From Acinetobacter sp. ANC 3813 (lineage in GTDB: Bacteria > Pseudomonadota > Gammaproteobacteria > Pseudomonadales > Moraxellaceae), in NCBI RefSeq assembly GCF_002135435.1, contig NZ_NEGK01000010.1, forward strand, positions 100,861 to 164,860: DNA of 64,000 nucleotides, given 5' to 3'. Below are positions 36,664 to 44,843 of this stretch, piece after piece. The notes under the pieces are model-generated. The model worked only from the letters and a program-made list of their open reading frames with translations, ran no database searches and was not told where the DNA came from. The first letter of the stretch is position 1. Each line of letters starts with the position of its first letter. A program made the translations under genes and the position numbers.

Positions 36664-37569
36664 ATGCGCTTAGATCTGTTCGACTTGCAGCTGATACTGA
36701 ATATTGTGGATACAGGCAGCCTAACCAAAGGTGCTGAGCGCTCTGCAATTTCACTGCAAGCCTGCAGTGAGCGCATTAAAAAACTGGAGCAGCGCTATGC
36801 TGTCAGCCTCTTTACCCGCCATGCCAATGGCGTGAAACTGACCCTAGCCGGACAGACCCTCACAGAGCACGCACAGCAAATACTTAAACAGGGCCGCTTG
36901 CTGGAACAGGCCATGGCGCCCTTTGCAGCAGGACTCAGTTCCAGCATGGTGCTATGGTGCAATTCTTCTGCGCAAAGTGAATACCTGCCGCTGCTTTTAC
37001 CGCAGTATTTACTGCAAAACCCGAATGTGCAGATTGAACTGAAAGAAGCGGAATCCAATGAAATTGTGGCCGCCATTGAACAAGGCACAGCTCAGTTAGG
37101 ATTGATTTCCGGTTTTTTTAAATCCAGCCAGCTGCAAACGCTGGAATTTGCCGATGATCCCTTGGTGCTGATTTGCGCTCCATCACATGAACTGTCGGGC
37201 CATGCAGCAATGGCGCTGGCAGAAACGCTCAGCTACCCTTTTGTCGGGCTCATGCAATATCACTCTTTGCAGCAATCCATTGAAACGCAAGCCCGATTGC
37301 TGAACTGCAATATTCAGTACCGCCTGCGCCTGCCCAATTTTGCAGCTATTGCCCAAGTGGTTGCCAATGGCGTAGGCGTTGCGATCATGCCAAAACGCGC
37401 TGCACTGCGTCTGCAAAGCATTTATGAATTTGATTATATTGATTTAACCGGCGCTTGGGCCAACCGCAAGCTGCTGCTGACCGCGCAAAACTTTGATGAT
37501 TTGCCTGTGAGCTATCAGCACTTCAGCCAATTTTTAATTTCACAGCACAGCCTGCTGAAATTGGATTAA
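36664..37569 (+). CDS. LysR family transcriptional regulator
   Basis: A 301-residue LysR regulator. The N-terminal HTH is LQLILNIVDTGSLTKGAERS, then AISLQACSERIKKLEQRY and LFTRHANGVKLTLAG. The effector-binding periplasmic-binding-like domain covers about residues 90-295. It is convergent with the TauE/SafE permease gene and overlaps it by 4 bases at the 3' ends. It faces away from the NCS2 permease, so its target is not obvious from position; the permease at 37566-38315 is a possible one. Confidence 0.87.
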   Translation: MRLDLFDLQLILNIVDTGSLTKGAERSAISLQACSERIKKLEQRYAVSLFTRHANGVKLTLAGQTLTEHAQQILKQGRLLEQAMAPFAAGLSSSMVLWCNSSAQSEYLPLLLPQYLLQNPNVQIELKEAESNEIVAAIEQGTAQLGLISGFFKSSQLQTLEFADDPLVLICAPSHELSGHAAMALAETLSYPFVGLMQYHSLQQSIETQARLLNCNIQYRLRLPNFAAIAQVVANGVGVAIMPKRAALRLQSIYEFDYIDLTGAWANRKLLLTAQNFDDLPVSYQHFSQFLISQHSLLKLD

Positions 37570-38315
37570 ATCCAGCCGAATTGATGCAGCATCATATAGC
37601 TGCCTAAAGCGATTAAACCGGCAAAAAAGACTTTGCGGAATTTCTGCTCTGGAATACGGTAGCGGATTTTTTTACCCGCCCACATGCCAATTAATGCAGG
37701 GAACAAAGCAATCAAAGACATTTGATAATCCAGCGGCAAATCATCGACAGGGTTCTGCTGTAAAAATACTGCAAGACACAGCGTTGATACGGTAAACGCC
37801 AAACCCAAAGCCTGCACTAAATCATCACGCTTGAGCTGCAGCCCTTGCAGATACGGCACCACAGGAATAACCACCACTCCCGTCGCAACTGTCAGCGCTC
37901 CGCCCAAGTAGCCAATAATCGGCGACAGCCATTTTTCATGACCAGCAAAATTTGGCAGTTTTTTGGCGCAGAGACCATACAGCCCATATAAGCCCAGCAT
38001 AGCGCCTAACAGCGCTTCGCTTTGAAACTCACCATGACCTAATGTCGGGAAAATACTCCAGATTGATCCCGCAACAATCCCCAGCAATAATGGCCAAAAA
38101 CGCTTGATCAACTGCAGCACGCGGCCTTCGGCAAACAGTTGCCAAAAGTTCGTGACCATCGATGGAACGATGAGCAAAGCCGCCGCCTGAAAGGGCGTAA
38201 TCACCATGGTCAGCAGACCCATAGAAACCGCTGGCAAACCAAGACCAATCGTGCCTTTAATCATGCCTGCAATGGCAAATACCGCAATGACAAACCAGAT
38301 CATTTGCTTACTCAT
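37566..38315 (-). CDS. TauE/SafE family sulfite/anion exporter-like permease
   Basis: A 249-residue membrane protein with about 7-8 helices. It has the duplicated family motif: GMIKGTIGLGLPAVSMGLL near residue 17 in the first half and IGYLGGALTVATGVVVIPVV near 135 in the second. Proteins of this family export sulfite, sulfoacetate or other small organic anions. No substrate can be assigned. The start is ATG 38315. Its stop overlaps the LysR gene on the opposite strand. Confidence 0.85.
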   Translation of the reverse strand: MSKQMIWFVIAVFAIAGMIKGTIGLGLPAVSMGLLTMVITPFQAAALLIVPSMVTNFWQLFAEGRVLQLIKRFWPLLLGIVAGSIWSIFPTLGHGEFQSEALLGAMLGLYGLYGLCAKKLPNFAGHEKWLSPIIGYLGGALTVATGVVVIPVVPYLQGLQLKRDDLVQALGLAFTVSTLCLAVFLQQNPVDDLPLDYQMSLIALFPALIGMWAGKKIRYRIPEQKFRKVFFAGLIALGSYMMLHQFGWI

Positions 38316-38377
38316 TTTCTATTTAAGGCAATGCTAAGGAATTCCGCAGCAATGAAAAATCACTGTTTTCGGAATCC

Positions 38378-38400
38378 AGCCTCAATCAAATATTGAGGCT
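38378..38400. other. Stem-loop upstream of the TauE gene
   Basis: AGCCTCAAT/ATTGAGGCT with a CAAAT loop, a perfect 9-bp stem. No T tract follows on either strand. It lies between the TauE/SafE start and the reductase terminator and may be a regulatory dyad or a weak terminator. Confidence 0.4.
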
Positions 38401-38425
38401 ATAGAAATACGAATCAAAAACACAT

Positions 38426-38456
38426 AAAAAAGCGCCCGAAGGGCGCTATTTTTATA
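38426..38456 (-). terminator. Terminator of the flavin electron-transfer operon
   Basis: Read on the minus strand: AGCGCCC/GGGCGCT with loop TTC, followed by a run of Ts, beginning 10 bases after the reductase stop codon. Confidence 0.9.
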
Positions 38457-38465
38457 AGTTTAAAC

Positions 38466-39941
38466 TTAGTACACATCACGGCGGTAACGCTGTTTTAAAC
38501 GCAGCTGCTCAAACTTTGCCTCGCCCAATATTTCTCGCATCGCATCATCAACACCTTGCGCCATGCCTTTGAGACTGCCGCACAGATAAATATAAGCACC
38601 CTGCTCAACCCACGACCGCAATTGTTCAGATTTTTCCAGCAATACATGCTGAACATAGCGCTTTTGCGCATGATCCCGAGAAAAAACAGTATCCAATTCG
38701 CTCAATACGCCACTGTGCTGCCATTCCTGCAGTTTATTCTGAAACAGGAAATCAAACTGCTGCTGGCGTTCACCAAAAATCAGCCAGTTTTGCTTAAAAC
38801 CCCACGCCTCACGCTGCTGCACATGCGCCATCAAGCCAGCAATCCCTGAACCATTGCCAATAAAAATCATCGGCTGATCGCTTTGCACCAACTGAAATGA
38901 TGGATTGCAGCGCAAATTGGCGCGTATATTTTCACCCACTTCAGCATGCGCAGTCAGCCAGCCAGAACCGATGCCTAAACCGTCATCAGTCATCTGCTGT
39001 CGCACCACCAAGTGCAGCTGTTTTTGAGCAGGGATAGATGCAATGGAATAATCCCGCACAGGCAACTGTTCAAAACGCGCAGCCCATTGCACCGGACTTT
39101 CTTCAGCCAAGCGTGCTGGCGCAAGACGCAGATTTTTCTGCTTCAACGCTGCAGTCAGCGCCTGATCAGCAGCCACATCAAACTGCGCTAAAAAGCGCTG
39201 AATATCTGCATCTGAATTGGCGCATTGCACTTCTAAAATATCGCCCGACTGCCACTGCTGCCCTGCTGCAGATAAGGCAATGCTGTACATCGGGCTGCCG
39301 CAGCTGCCAGTGTTCAGCACAGTCCGATCCTGCAATGCAAAGTCTAACCAATTTTTTTTTGCATGATCCAGTTGCAGCTGAACATTGGTCAGCTGTTCCA
39401 GATGATGGGACCAGCTGTCTAAATCCGCGGCGGACAACTGGTTAACGCAGACCAGATCAAAGCACGGCTGTGCATGCTGCTTCTGCAGCCAAGCATGCAG
39501 TTCTTGTCCAAAATGGCAAAAATTGGCATAGCGGCGGTCGCCAAAGGCCAAAATGGCATAAGACATTTGAGACAAATCATAAGATTGTTTCAGCACCTGC
39601 TGCTGAAAGGCTTGGGCCGTGTCAGGCGCATCGCCTTCGCCATAAGTGCTGACCATCCATAAAACACGGGAAGCCTGCTGTAAATGCTCAGCGCGGATAT
39701 CCTGAATATTGACGCATGCTGCGCCAATCCCAGCCTGCTGCAGCTGCAGTGCAGTGCGCTGGGCATACTGTTCAGCCTGCCCAGACTGGCTGGCAAAAAT
39801 AATCAGATACTGCTGCGGGCTGAACATCCTGTTTTGGTTTTTTTCAGAGCGTTTCGCATACATCAGCCAAGCCAAAAGCAAAACATGAATAAACAGTAAA
39901 ACCGCAAAAAAACTCAGAAGTAGAAGGGCTGCAAGTGTCAT
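38466..39941 (-). CDS. Membrane-anchored flavodoxin-FAD-NADPH reductase
   Basis: A 491-residue diflavin reductase. An N-terminal membrane helix (about residues 4-28) tethers a cytosolic flavodoxin domain (IIFASQSGQAEQYAQR near 48, then VSTYGEGDAPDTAQ). It is followed by an FAD domain with the RxYS motif in VRDYSIAS near 300 and an NADPH domain (FIGNGSGIAGLMAHVQQRE near 357, then YLCGSLKGMAQGVDDAM). It resembles CysJ or cytochrome P450 reductase but has a membrane anchor and no sulfite reductase partner. It is the last gene of a Fur-controlled operon with a PepSY protein and an ApbE-DUF2271 protein, so it probably feeds NADPH electrons to the membrane; this is inferred. Confidence 0.87.
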   Translation of the reverse strand: MTLAALLLLSFFAVLLFIHVLLLAWLMYAKRSEKNQNRMFSPQQYLIIFASQSGQAEQYAQRTALQLQQAGIGAACVNIQDIRAEHLQQASRVLWMVSTYGEGDAPDTAQAFQQQVLKQSYDLSQMSYAILAFGDRRYANFCHFGQELHAWLQKQHAQPCFDLVCVNQLSAADLDSWSHHLEQLTNVQLQLDHAKKNWLDFALQDRTVLNTGSCGSPMYSIALSAAGQQWQSGDILEVQCANSDADIQRFLAQFDVAADQALTAALKQKNLRLAPARLAEESPVQWAARFEQLPVRDYSIASIPAQKQLHLVVRQQMTDDGLGIGSGWLTAHAEVGENIRANLRCNPSFQLVQSDQPMIFIGNGSGIAGLMAHVQQREAWGFKQNWLIFGERQQQFDFLFQNKLQEWQHSGVLSELDTVFSRDHAQKRYVQHVLLEKSEQLRSWVEQGAYIYLCGSLKGMAQGVDDAMREILGEAKFEQLRLKQRYRRDVY

Positions 39942-39950
39942 ATCAAATGC

Positions 39951-40541
39951 CTATACAGCCGACCAAATCAGCGCGATCAGCACCGCCAGACTGGCAGCGG
40001 TCAGCAGCAGATGCTGCACCAAACGGGATTTAATACTGAGGAATAAAATGTAGCCCGCCAGAGACAGCGCTAAAATTAAAATCGCGCTGATATCAATCAG
40101 CCAGCTCCATGCTGTACCCGCATTTTTACCGCGGTGCAAATCGCTGATCAGCGACACCGCCGATGCCGGTTTTTGGGTAATTTCGACTTCACCCGTATCC
40201 ATTAAAGCCCAAATATCGGTCGAGCCCGCTGGACTTTCCAAGCGGATCATCACTTCACCATCCAGCACTTCACTGCTCTGGTAGCGCCCAACGATAGATT
40301 CTTTTTGACGGATATAGTCCATCAAATCGTCGGATGGATTTTCCTGTTTCTGCAAAGATTGCAGCAGATTTTCCGGCAATTCGATTTTGACTATTTTCTC
40401 TTCTTTGGCTGGATCAAACCATTCGGGATGATTCAAGAAAAGACCCGTCAGGGAGAAGAACACCAGCACAATAAAGGCAAATGCAGACAGACAGCCATGC
40501 ACATAGCGGGCATGGCGGTAAAAATCACGGCGTTGGTACAC
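39951..40541 (-). CDS. PepSY-associated membrane protein
   Basis: A 196-residue protein with three membrane helices: about residues 17-37 (CLSAFAFIVLVFFSLTGLFL), 145-168 (DISAILILALSLAGYILFLS) and 174-195. The segment between the first two is a PepSY-like periplasmic domain. LISDLHRGKNAGTAWSWLID before the second helix is a conserved signature of PepSY_TM-like proteins, and the histidines near the membrane (RHARYVH and LHRGK) could bind heme. The start is GTG at 40541 with AAGG 8 bases upstream; no in-frame ATG lies near. It is probably the transmembrane relay of the flavin operon. Confidence 0.82.
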   Translation of the reverse strand: MYQRRDFYRHARYVHGCLSAFAFIVLVFFSLTGLFLNHPEWFDPAKEEKIVKIELPENLLQSLQKQENPSDDLMDYIRQKESIVGRYQSSEVLDGEVMIRLESPAGSTDIWALMDTGEVEITQKPASAVSLISDLHRGKNAGTAWSWLIDISAILILALSLAGYILFLSIKSRLVQHLLLTAASLAVLIALIWSAV

Positions 40542-40571
40542 AGTTTAGACCTTAATCATCCTTCAGCAGGA

Positions 40572-42131
40572 TCAATTGATTTTTTGAAAATTCATTTTAA
40601 CGCTGCCAATTTCAGTTTGCGCTGGCAGGTTTTGGCTTGAAGCTTTGGCTTTCACATCTAAATTCATCATTTGATAAGAGTGATCGCCATGCTCGCGGGA
40701 AGTTTCAATATGCACAATATATTGACCGGCTGGAACCGCTTTGCCGCTGTCATCTTTACCATCCCAAACCATTTTGTATTGGCCCGGCTGGCGCGAAGGT
40801 TTGGCAACGGCATCCAATTTCTCCATTTGACGGCCATAGCGGCGCCACCACACATAGTTGGAATTAATCCATTGTTCATGCTTGCCCCAAACAGCCAAGG
40901 TACGGACCAATTTTTTATTGGCATCCGTCACCCAAACAGAGACATAGGGCGCGCGGTATTTTTCCACATTGATTTTAGGAATTACCAAATCAATGGTCGC
41001 TTGATAGCCCGACGGCCATTTTACAGATGAAGCGCTTGCTACCGTCAGCATTTCAGGCTGCGCCGCGGTGTTTTGCACTAAGCCATTCCAGCCCGCGCTT
41101 TGATGTGTCGCGCCATTGCTCATGGTCAATTTAGCTTCATAGCCTGCAAGGGCTTCAATCAGCGCCATCCCTTCTGCAGGCGGCATAGCAGCCAAAGCAG
41201 TTGCCAGTGCATCAGCATCGGCTACACAAGTCCCTACAACCACACATTGTTCAATCTGCTGCATAGGCATGCCGGTTTTCGGATCCAGCAAATGCGATTG
41301 ACCCGCCAATGAACGGTAGCCTTGACCGCTGAATGCCACCGCTTGATCATTCAGCTTCAGCACATCACTCGGCACAGCCAGATCATGATGATTAAAGGCA
41401 TCCTGCACCCCGACATGCCAGCCGTCTTTTTGCGGCGCACTGCCCCAGACACGGATATCGCCGCCAATATCAATCAATAAGCCTTCAACAGATGGAACTT
41501 TGGCGCGCGCTGCCAGCATAGCGCGGTCAATAATATAGCCTTTGGCATAGGCATCCGGCGCAAAAGACACCGCGCTATCCATTTGAATGCGCTGCTCTGA
41601 TTCATCCATGCTGACACTGTCAGGCTTGAGTAAACTCAGCACCTGCGCATGGGTGTCTGTATCTAAATCGTGAATGCCTTGAGATTTTTCCCATAAGCCA
41701 ATCAACTGGCCTAAACGCGCATCAAAAGCGCCGCAGGTTTTATCGCGCCATGCTTCACAGGCGGCAATCACTTCAAATAACTCAGGAGAAACTGTGCCTG
41801 CTTTGTTTTTATTTAAGGCTGAAATTTCGCTGTCGTCACGCCAAATAGACAGCTTTTGCTCCAGCTGGGAAATTTCAGCTTGAATCGCATTCAGCGCCAA
41901 TTTGGCATCCTGCTTAGCAACACCTGTCACCACCACATCTAATGATGTGCCCAGCACATAATCACGGTGAAAGCGGTGCGCCTGAGCAGCTTCCTGCTCA
42001 AATTGGCCTTCTTTAGCCTGACTGTCTGCAGCCTGCAGGCTCATTGGAGAAATCAGCGCAATGGCCATCACTAACGGCGTGAGACGGAATGCAGCGCGTG
42101 CAGGCTCTATTTTTTTTTCAGTCAGTGACAT
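40572..42131 (-). CDS. ApbE-like FAD:protein FMN transferase fused to DUF2271
   Basis: A 519-residue exported protein. The signal peptide (LTPLVMAIALISPMSLQA) ends near residue 34. The ApbE domain (about 48-345) has YVLGTSLDVVVTG, CGAFDARLGQLIGLW, FAPDAYAKGYIIDRAM, LLIDIGGDIRVWG and the metal/FAD region CVADADALATALAAM. A DUF2271 domain (about 365-500) has INSNYVWWRRYGRQ and PAGQYIVHIETSREHG. ApbE enzymes attach FMN covalently to Thr or Ser of periplasmic or membrane proteins. It is the first gene of the minus-strand operon, with GGAG before the ATG, and lies directly downstream of a Fur box. Which protein it flavinylates is not evident. Confidence 0.85.
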   Translation of the reverse strand: MSLTEKKIEPARAAFRLTPLVMAIALISPMSLQAADSQAKEGQFEQEAAQAHRFHRDYVLGTSLDVVVTGVAKQDAKLALNAIQAEISQLEQKLSIWRDDSEISALNKNKAGTVSPELFEVIAACEAWRDKTCGAFDARLGQLIGLWEKSQGIHDLDTDTHAQVLSLLKPDSVSMDESEQRIQMDSAVSFAPDAYAKGYIIDRAMLAARAKVPSVEGLLIDIGGDIRVWGSAPQKDGWHVGVQDAFNHHDLAVPSDVLKLNDQAVAFSGQGYRSLAGQSHLLDPKTGMPMQQIEQCVVVGTCVADADALATALAAMPPAEGMALIEALAGYEAKLTMSNGATHQSAGWNGLVQNTAAQPEMLTVASASSVKWPSGYQATIDLVIPKINVEKYRAPYVSVWVTDANKKLVRTLAVWGKHEQWINSNYVWWRRYGRQMEKLDAVAKPSRQPGQYKMVWDGKDDSGKAVPAGQYIVHIETSREHGDHSYQMMNLDVKAKASSQNLPAQTEIGSVKMNFQKIN

Positions 42132-42165
42132 ACTGATTCTCCAGAATATTTTTTCGAATTTTATT

Positions 42166-42184
42166 GATAATGATAGTAGTTATC
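42166..42184. promoter_or_regulatory. Fur box between the flavin operon and the DUF4198 gene
   Basis: GATAATGATAGTAGTTATC matches the 19-base Fur consensus GATAATGATAATCATTATC at 16 positions. It lies 35 bases upstream of the ApbE-DUF2271 start and 49 bases upstream of the DUF4198 start, so one site could repress both divergent units when iron is plentiful. Confidence 0.85.
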
Positions 42185-42232
42185 AAGTAGATTACAACCG
42201 ATAATTTCGATCTAAAATTGGAGTATGGTTCA

Positions 42233-43126
42233 ATGAATCATTGGTTAAAAATTGCTTTGCTCTCTTCTTTACCGGTATTGAGCCATGCACACACTGTTAG
42301 CCCTTTTATTTTACCTGACGTATTTGATATCAAAGGTTCAAATGTCAGCCTGCAAAGCGGCATGACTGTAGAAAAATTCTTTACCCCGACGGGCAATTTT
42401 AAAACCAGCTATATTCTGACCCAGCCCAATGGCCAGCAGCTGCCTTTTGAAGCAGCAGCCTCATTAAAGCGTTTCAATGTAGCCGAAATTGAAACAGCGG
42501 CAGATGGCACTTACCGCATTCAAACCAAAGATGCCGTGGGCAACAGCGGTAAATATGCGCTGGTGGATGGCCGCTGGCTGCGTGTCCGTCCAATGCGTGC
42601 GCCGATGCCGCAAGCTCCAAAAGCACCTGAAGCGCCTAAAGCAGAAGCAGCAAAAGCGCCTGCTGCAGCCAATGCTCAGCCGCCGCGTATGATTGCAGCC
42701 GACCAAGTGCCAGCCAATGCGCAGACACTGGAAGTGAAAAACGTTTTTATTGCTGAAACGTATATCAGCAAAGGCAAGCCAAGCGCTATTCCAGCACCGT
42801 CAAACCAAGGTTTTGAGCTGAAATTGCTGACGCACCCGAATGAACTGTATTCAGGCGAATCATTAAAAGCGCAGGTTTTATTTAACGGTAAAGCTGTTCC
42901 AAATGCAGAAGTCGATATCTTCAAAGGCGCAAGCAGTTTAAGCACGGATAAAACCAAAGAGCTTCCTGCAGTAAAATCCAATGCCAAAGGCGAAATTGAA
43001 ATTAAATTCGAACAGGCCGGCATATATTTAATTACCGCCGCTTATCCTGAAGCGAATCCTGACAACAGCAAAAAACCGCAAGCGGAGTCTTTCACTTACG
43101 GCTTAACTGTTGAAGTCATTGAATAA
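42233..43126 (+). CDS. DUF4198 periplasmic protein
   Basis: A 297-residue exported protein. Signal peptide MNHWLKIALLSSLPVLSHA is followed by a mature N-terminus starting HTVSPF, so a histidine would be the first mature residue, as in many metal-binding periplasmic proteins. A DUF4198-type beta-sandwich is split by an Ala/Pro/Lys-rich linker near residues 125-155 (PQAPKAPEAPKAEAAKA). A carboxypeptidase-regulatory-like domain (GKAVPNAEVDIFKG, then NAKGEIEIKFEQAGIYLIT) closes the protein. The start is ATG 42233 with GGAG 9 bases upstream. DUF4198 proteins occur with metal-uptake and ApbE/PepSY genes; the function here is inferred as iron-related. Confidence 0.82.
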   Translation: MNHWLKIALLSSLPVLSHAHTVSPFILPDVFDIKGSNVSLQSGMTVEKFFTPTGNFKTSYILTQPNGQQLPFEAAASLKRFNVAEIETAADGTYRIQTKDAVGNSGKYALVDGRWLRVRPMRAPMPQAPKAPEAPKAEAAKAPAAANAQPPRMIAADQVPANAQTLEVKNVFIAETYISKGKPSAIPAPSNQGFELKLLTHPNELYSGESLKAQVLFNGKAVPNAEVDIFKGASSLSTDKTKELPAVKSNAKGEIEIKFEQAGIYLITAAYPEANPDNSKKPQAESFTYGLTVEVIE

Positions 43127-43145
43127 GCTTTCAGCTTTTATCATT

Positions 43146-43178
43146 AAAAAAAGCTCCTATCAATAGGAGCTTTTTTTT
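43146..43178. terminator. Bidirectional terminator between DUF4198 and chorismate mutase genes
   Basis: Stem AAAAAAAGCTCCTA/TAGGAGCTTTTTTT with a TCAA loop, between convergent genes, with long A and T tracts. Confidence 0.92.
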
Positions 43179-43181
43179 GCA

Positions 43182-43469
43182 CTAAGGGCGAATCTCTTTT
43201 AATTCACGGCGTATAAAGTGCTGAATCATCTCACGGTACAAGTGTTCCACCAAAATCGGATCAACGCCTTGCGCTTCTGCTGCGCCGCGCACTTTTTTCA
43301 CCACTTCTTCGGTACGTTCAGGCGACTGCACATCCTGCTCAGTCCGTTTAAAACGCGCCGCCTGATCCACATAAAATTGACGCGCGGCAATCAGTTCAAT
43401 CAGCGTTTGATCAATCGCATCAATGTTTGTGCGGGCTTGTTCTAAAGATTCAACTTTCTCTTTGTTCAT
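43182..43469 (-). CDS. Chorismate mutase (AroQ type)
   Basis: A 95-residue all-helical AroQ-class protein: VESLEQARTNIDAIDQTLIE near the start supplies the first-helix arginine and IDxID motif, then LIAARQFYVDQAARFK, and EHLYREMIQHFIRRELKEI at the end. It converts chorismate to prephenate; isochorismate-pyruvate lyase is a related alternative that cannot be excluded. Two starts are possible: ATG 43469 (used here) or GTG 43502, which has an AGAGAAG ribosome binding site. Both lie inside the 3' end of the upstream gene, so translation is probably coupled. Confidence 0.82.
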   Translation of the reverse strand: MNKEKVESLEQARTNIDAIDQTLIELIAARQFYVDQAARFKRTEQDVQSPERTEEVVKKVRGAAEAQGVDPILVEHLYREMIQHFIRRELKEIRP

Positions 43470-44772
43470 GCGTTTTCGATTCACTGTCAGCTGTGTTTTC
43501 ACTTTTATACTTCTCTTCTAACACATTACTGAAAATACTTTCAATCATCCATACGCGGTATAGGCTGTTGAACACATAGCTTTGGCCATCAATGCGCAGC
43601 TCCAGCACAGGAAAATCCGGCTGCGATTTCATTTCACAGTGCATATCATTTTCTTTTAACAGCGCGGCGATATCTTCTGTGTTTAAAGTTTCAATATTCA
43701 GTTGCTGCTGCAGCTGCTGAAAATGCGCTTTGAATGACAGGTCCTTGCCCTTGGTCCACACCGCCTGCAAAATTTCATGCATGGCGTCTATGCGCTGTTC
43801 TTCAGGCACGCTGTAATACAGCTGCGCCATCTGCAGCGTAGCAGCCTCCGTCGGGCGGCAAAAAGGTGTAAAGGCCACTTCAGTCCGCTTGGACAAGCGG
43901 GTCGCTAGACTCCAGTCAAACAGGTCACGCCCATGATAGCTGAGCGGATAGACATTCAGCTGAATATTATAAAAATCCGCCAATTCTTCTTTGATATAGA
44001 CCATCAGCAGCCATGAAATCGGATCTTCCAGCGCAATATATAAATCCAGTTCAGGATCCATCGCCTGAATCTCGTTCAGCTCTTCTGCATCGCTGATCAG
44101 ATGTTCACGCCATTCAATATGATTGATCAGAAAAATAGGGTTATCCGTCAGCAGTTTCTGCTGCTTCAAGCGGCGCGTTAAACGCAGCAGGTCATCTACC
44201 GCATGGTATTTGCGTTCGCCAAACTCAAAAAAGCTCGCCAAAACAGGCGTATCGTTAAAAATCCGCTCAGGAAAATGCTGCGCCTGATGATGGCGGCTGG
44301 CCATGGCATGCAGGGTGCGCAATTTGCCATATTGCTTTTGCCACAGCATATGAAAAACATCTTCCAGCAAATATAAAAAGTCCTGACCGCGCAGCGGCGT
44401 ATTGCGCAAAATGGTTTCCGCCTGCTGAAGGGCTTCTGCAGTCGGCTGTTCAGGCGTGTCATGAAAACTGAAACGGTGCTGTTTGGATAGGATTTTGGCG
44501 TCGTTGAGGCAATACTGCTGCCATTCTGCGGCAGACATATGATTGGGCGGTTCGCCGCTCTGATTGGAAATATAAACTTTAAGGGGTTTCAGTTCATCAC
44601 TAAGAATTTCTTCCAGCTGCGGCAGCTGCTGGGCGGTCAAGTAGCTGTAAACATCATCTAAACGCAGATAAACACTTAGACCTTGTGCCGTGGGTAACAC
44701 CGCTTGACGAGTCGGTTTCTGATAAAACCAGCTCGATCGGATTGGATCAAACCAACGGCGCAGCAGTGACAT
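43450..44772 (-). CDS. HCCA isomerase/DsbA-like thioredoxin-fold protein
   Basis: A 440-residue cytosolic protein. Two regions resemble the DsbA/2-hydroxychromene-2-carboxylate isomerase fold: YLRLDDVYSYLTAQQLPQLE near residue 36 and LDLYIALEDPISWLLMVYIK near 247, each like the YFDxxSPYSYL strand-helix start of that family. No CxxC motif is present, so it is not an oxidoreductase of the DsbA type. A duplicated non-redox thioredoxin fold is the best description; glutathione-dependent isomerase activity is possible but unproven. Its 3' end overlaps the chorismate mutase gene by at least 20 bases. Confidence 0.68.
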   Translation of the reverse strand: MSLLRRWFDPIRSSWFYQKPTRQAVLPTAQGLSVYLRLDDVYSYLTAQQLPQLEEILSDELKPLKVYISNQSGEPPNHMSAAEWQQYCLNDAKILSKQHRFSFHDTPEQPTAEALQQAETILRNTPLRGQDFLYLLEDVFHMLWQKQYGKLRTLHAMASRHHQAQHFPERIFNDTPVLASFFEFGERKYHAVDDLLRLTRRLKQQKLLTDNPIFLINHIEWREHLISDAEELNEIQAMDPELDLYIALEDPISWLLMVYIKEELADFYNIQLNVYPLSYHGRDLFDWSLATRLSKRTEVAFTPFCRPTEAATLQMAQLYYSVPEEQRIDAMHEILQAVWTKGKDLSFKAHFQQLQQQLNIETLNTEDIAALLKENDMHCEMKSQPDFPVLELRIDGQSYVFNSLYRVWMIESIFSNVLEEKYKSENTADSESKTHEQRES

Positions 44773-44783
44773 GAGATTTGCCT

Positions 44784-44820
44784 CGAAAAATAAACCCTTG
44801 CAGGACTACAAGGGTTTATA
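44784..44820 (-). terminator. Terminator after the first ilvD gene
   Basis: On the minus strand the stem TAAACCCTTG/CAAGGGTTTA (10 bp, 8-base loop) is followed by TTTTTCG. It begins 23 bases after the ilvD stop codon. Confidence 0.82.
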
Positions 44821-44843
44821 GCAATTTGTTAGGGAATGATCAA

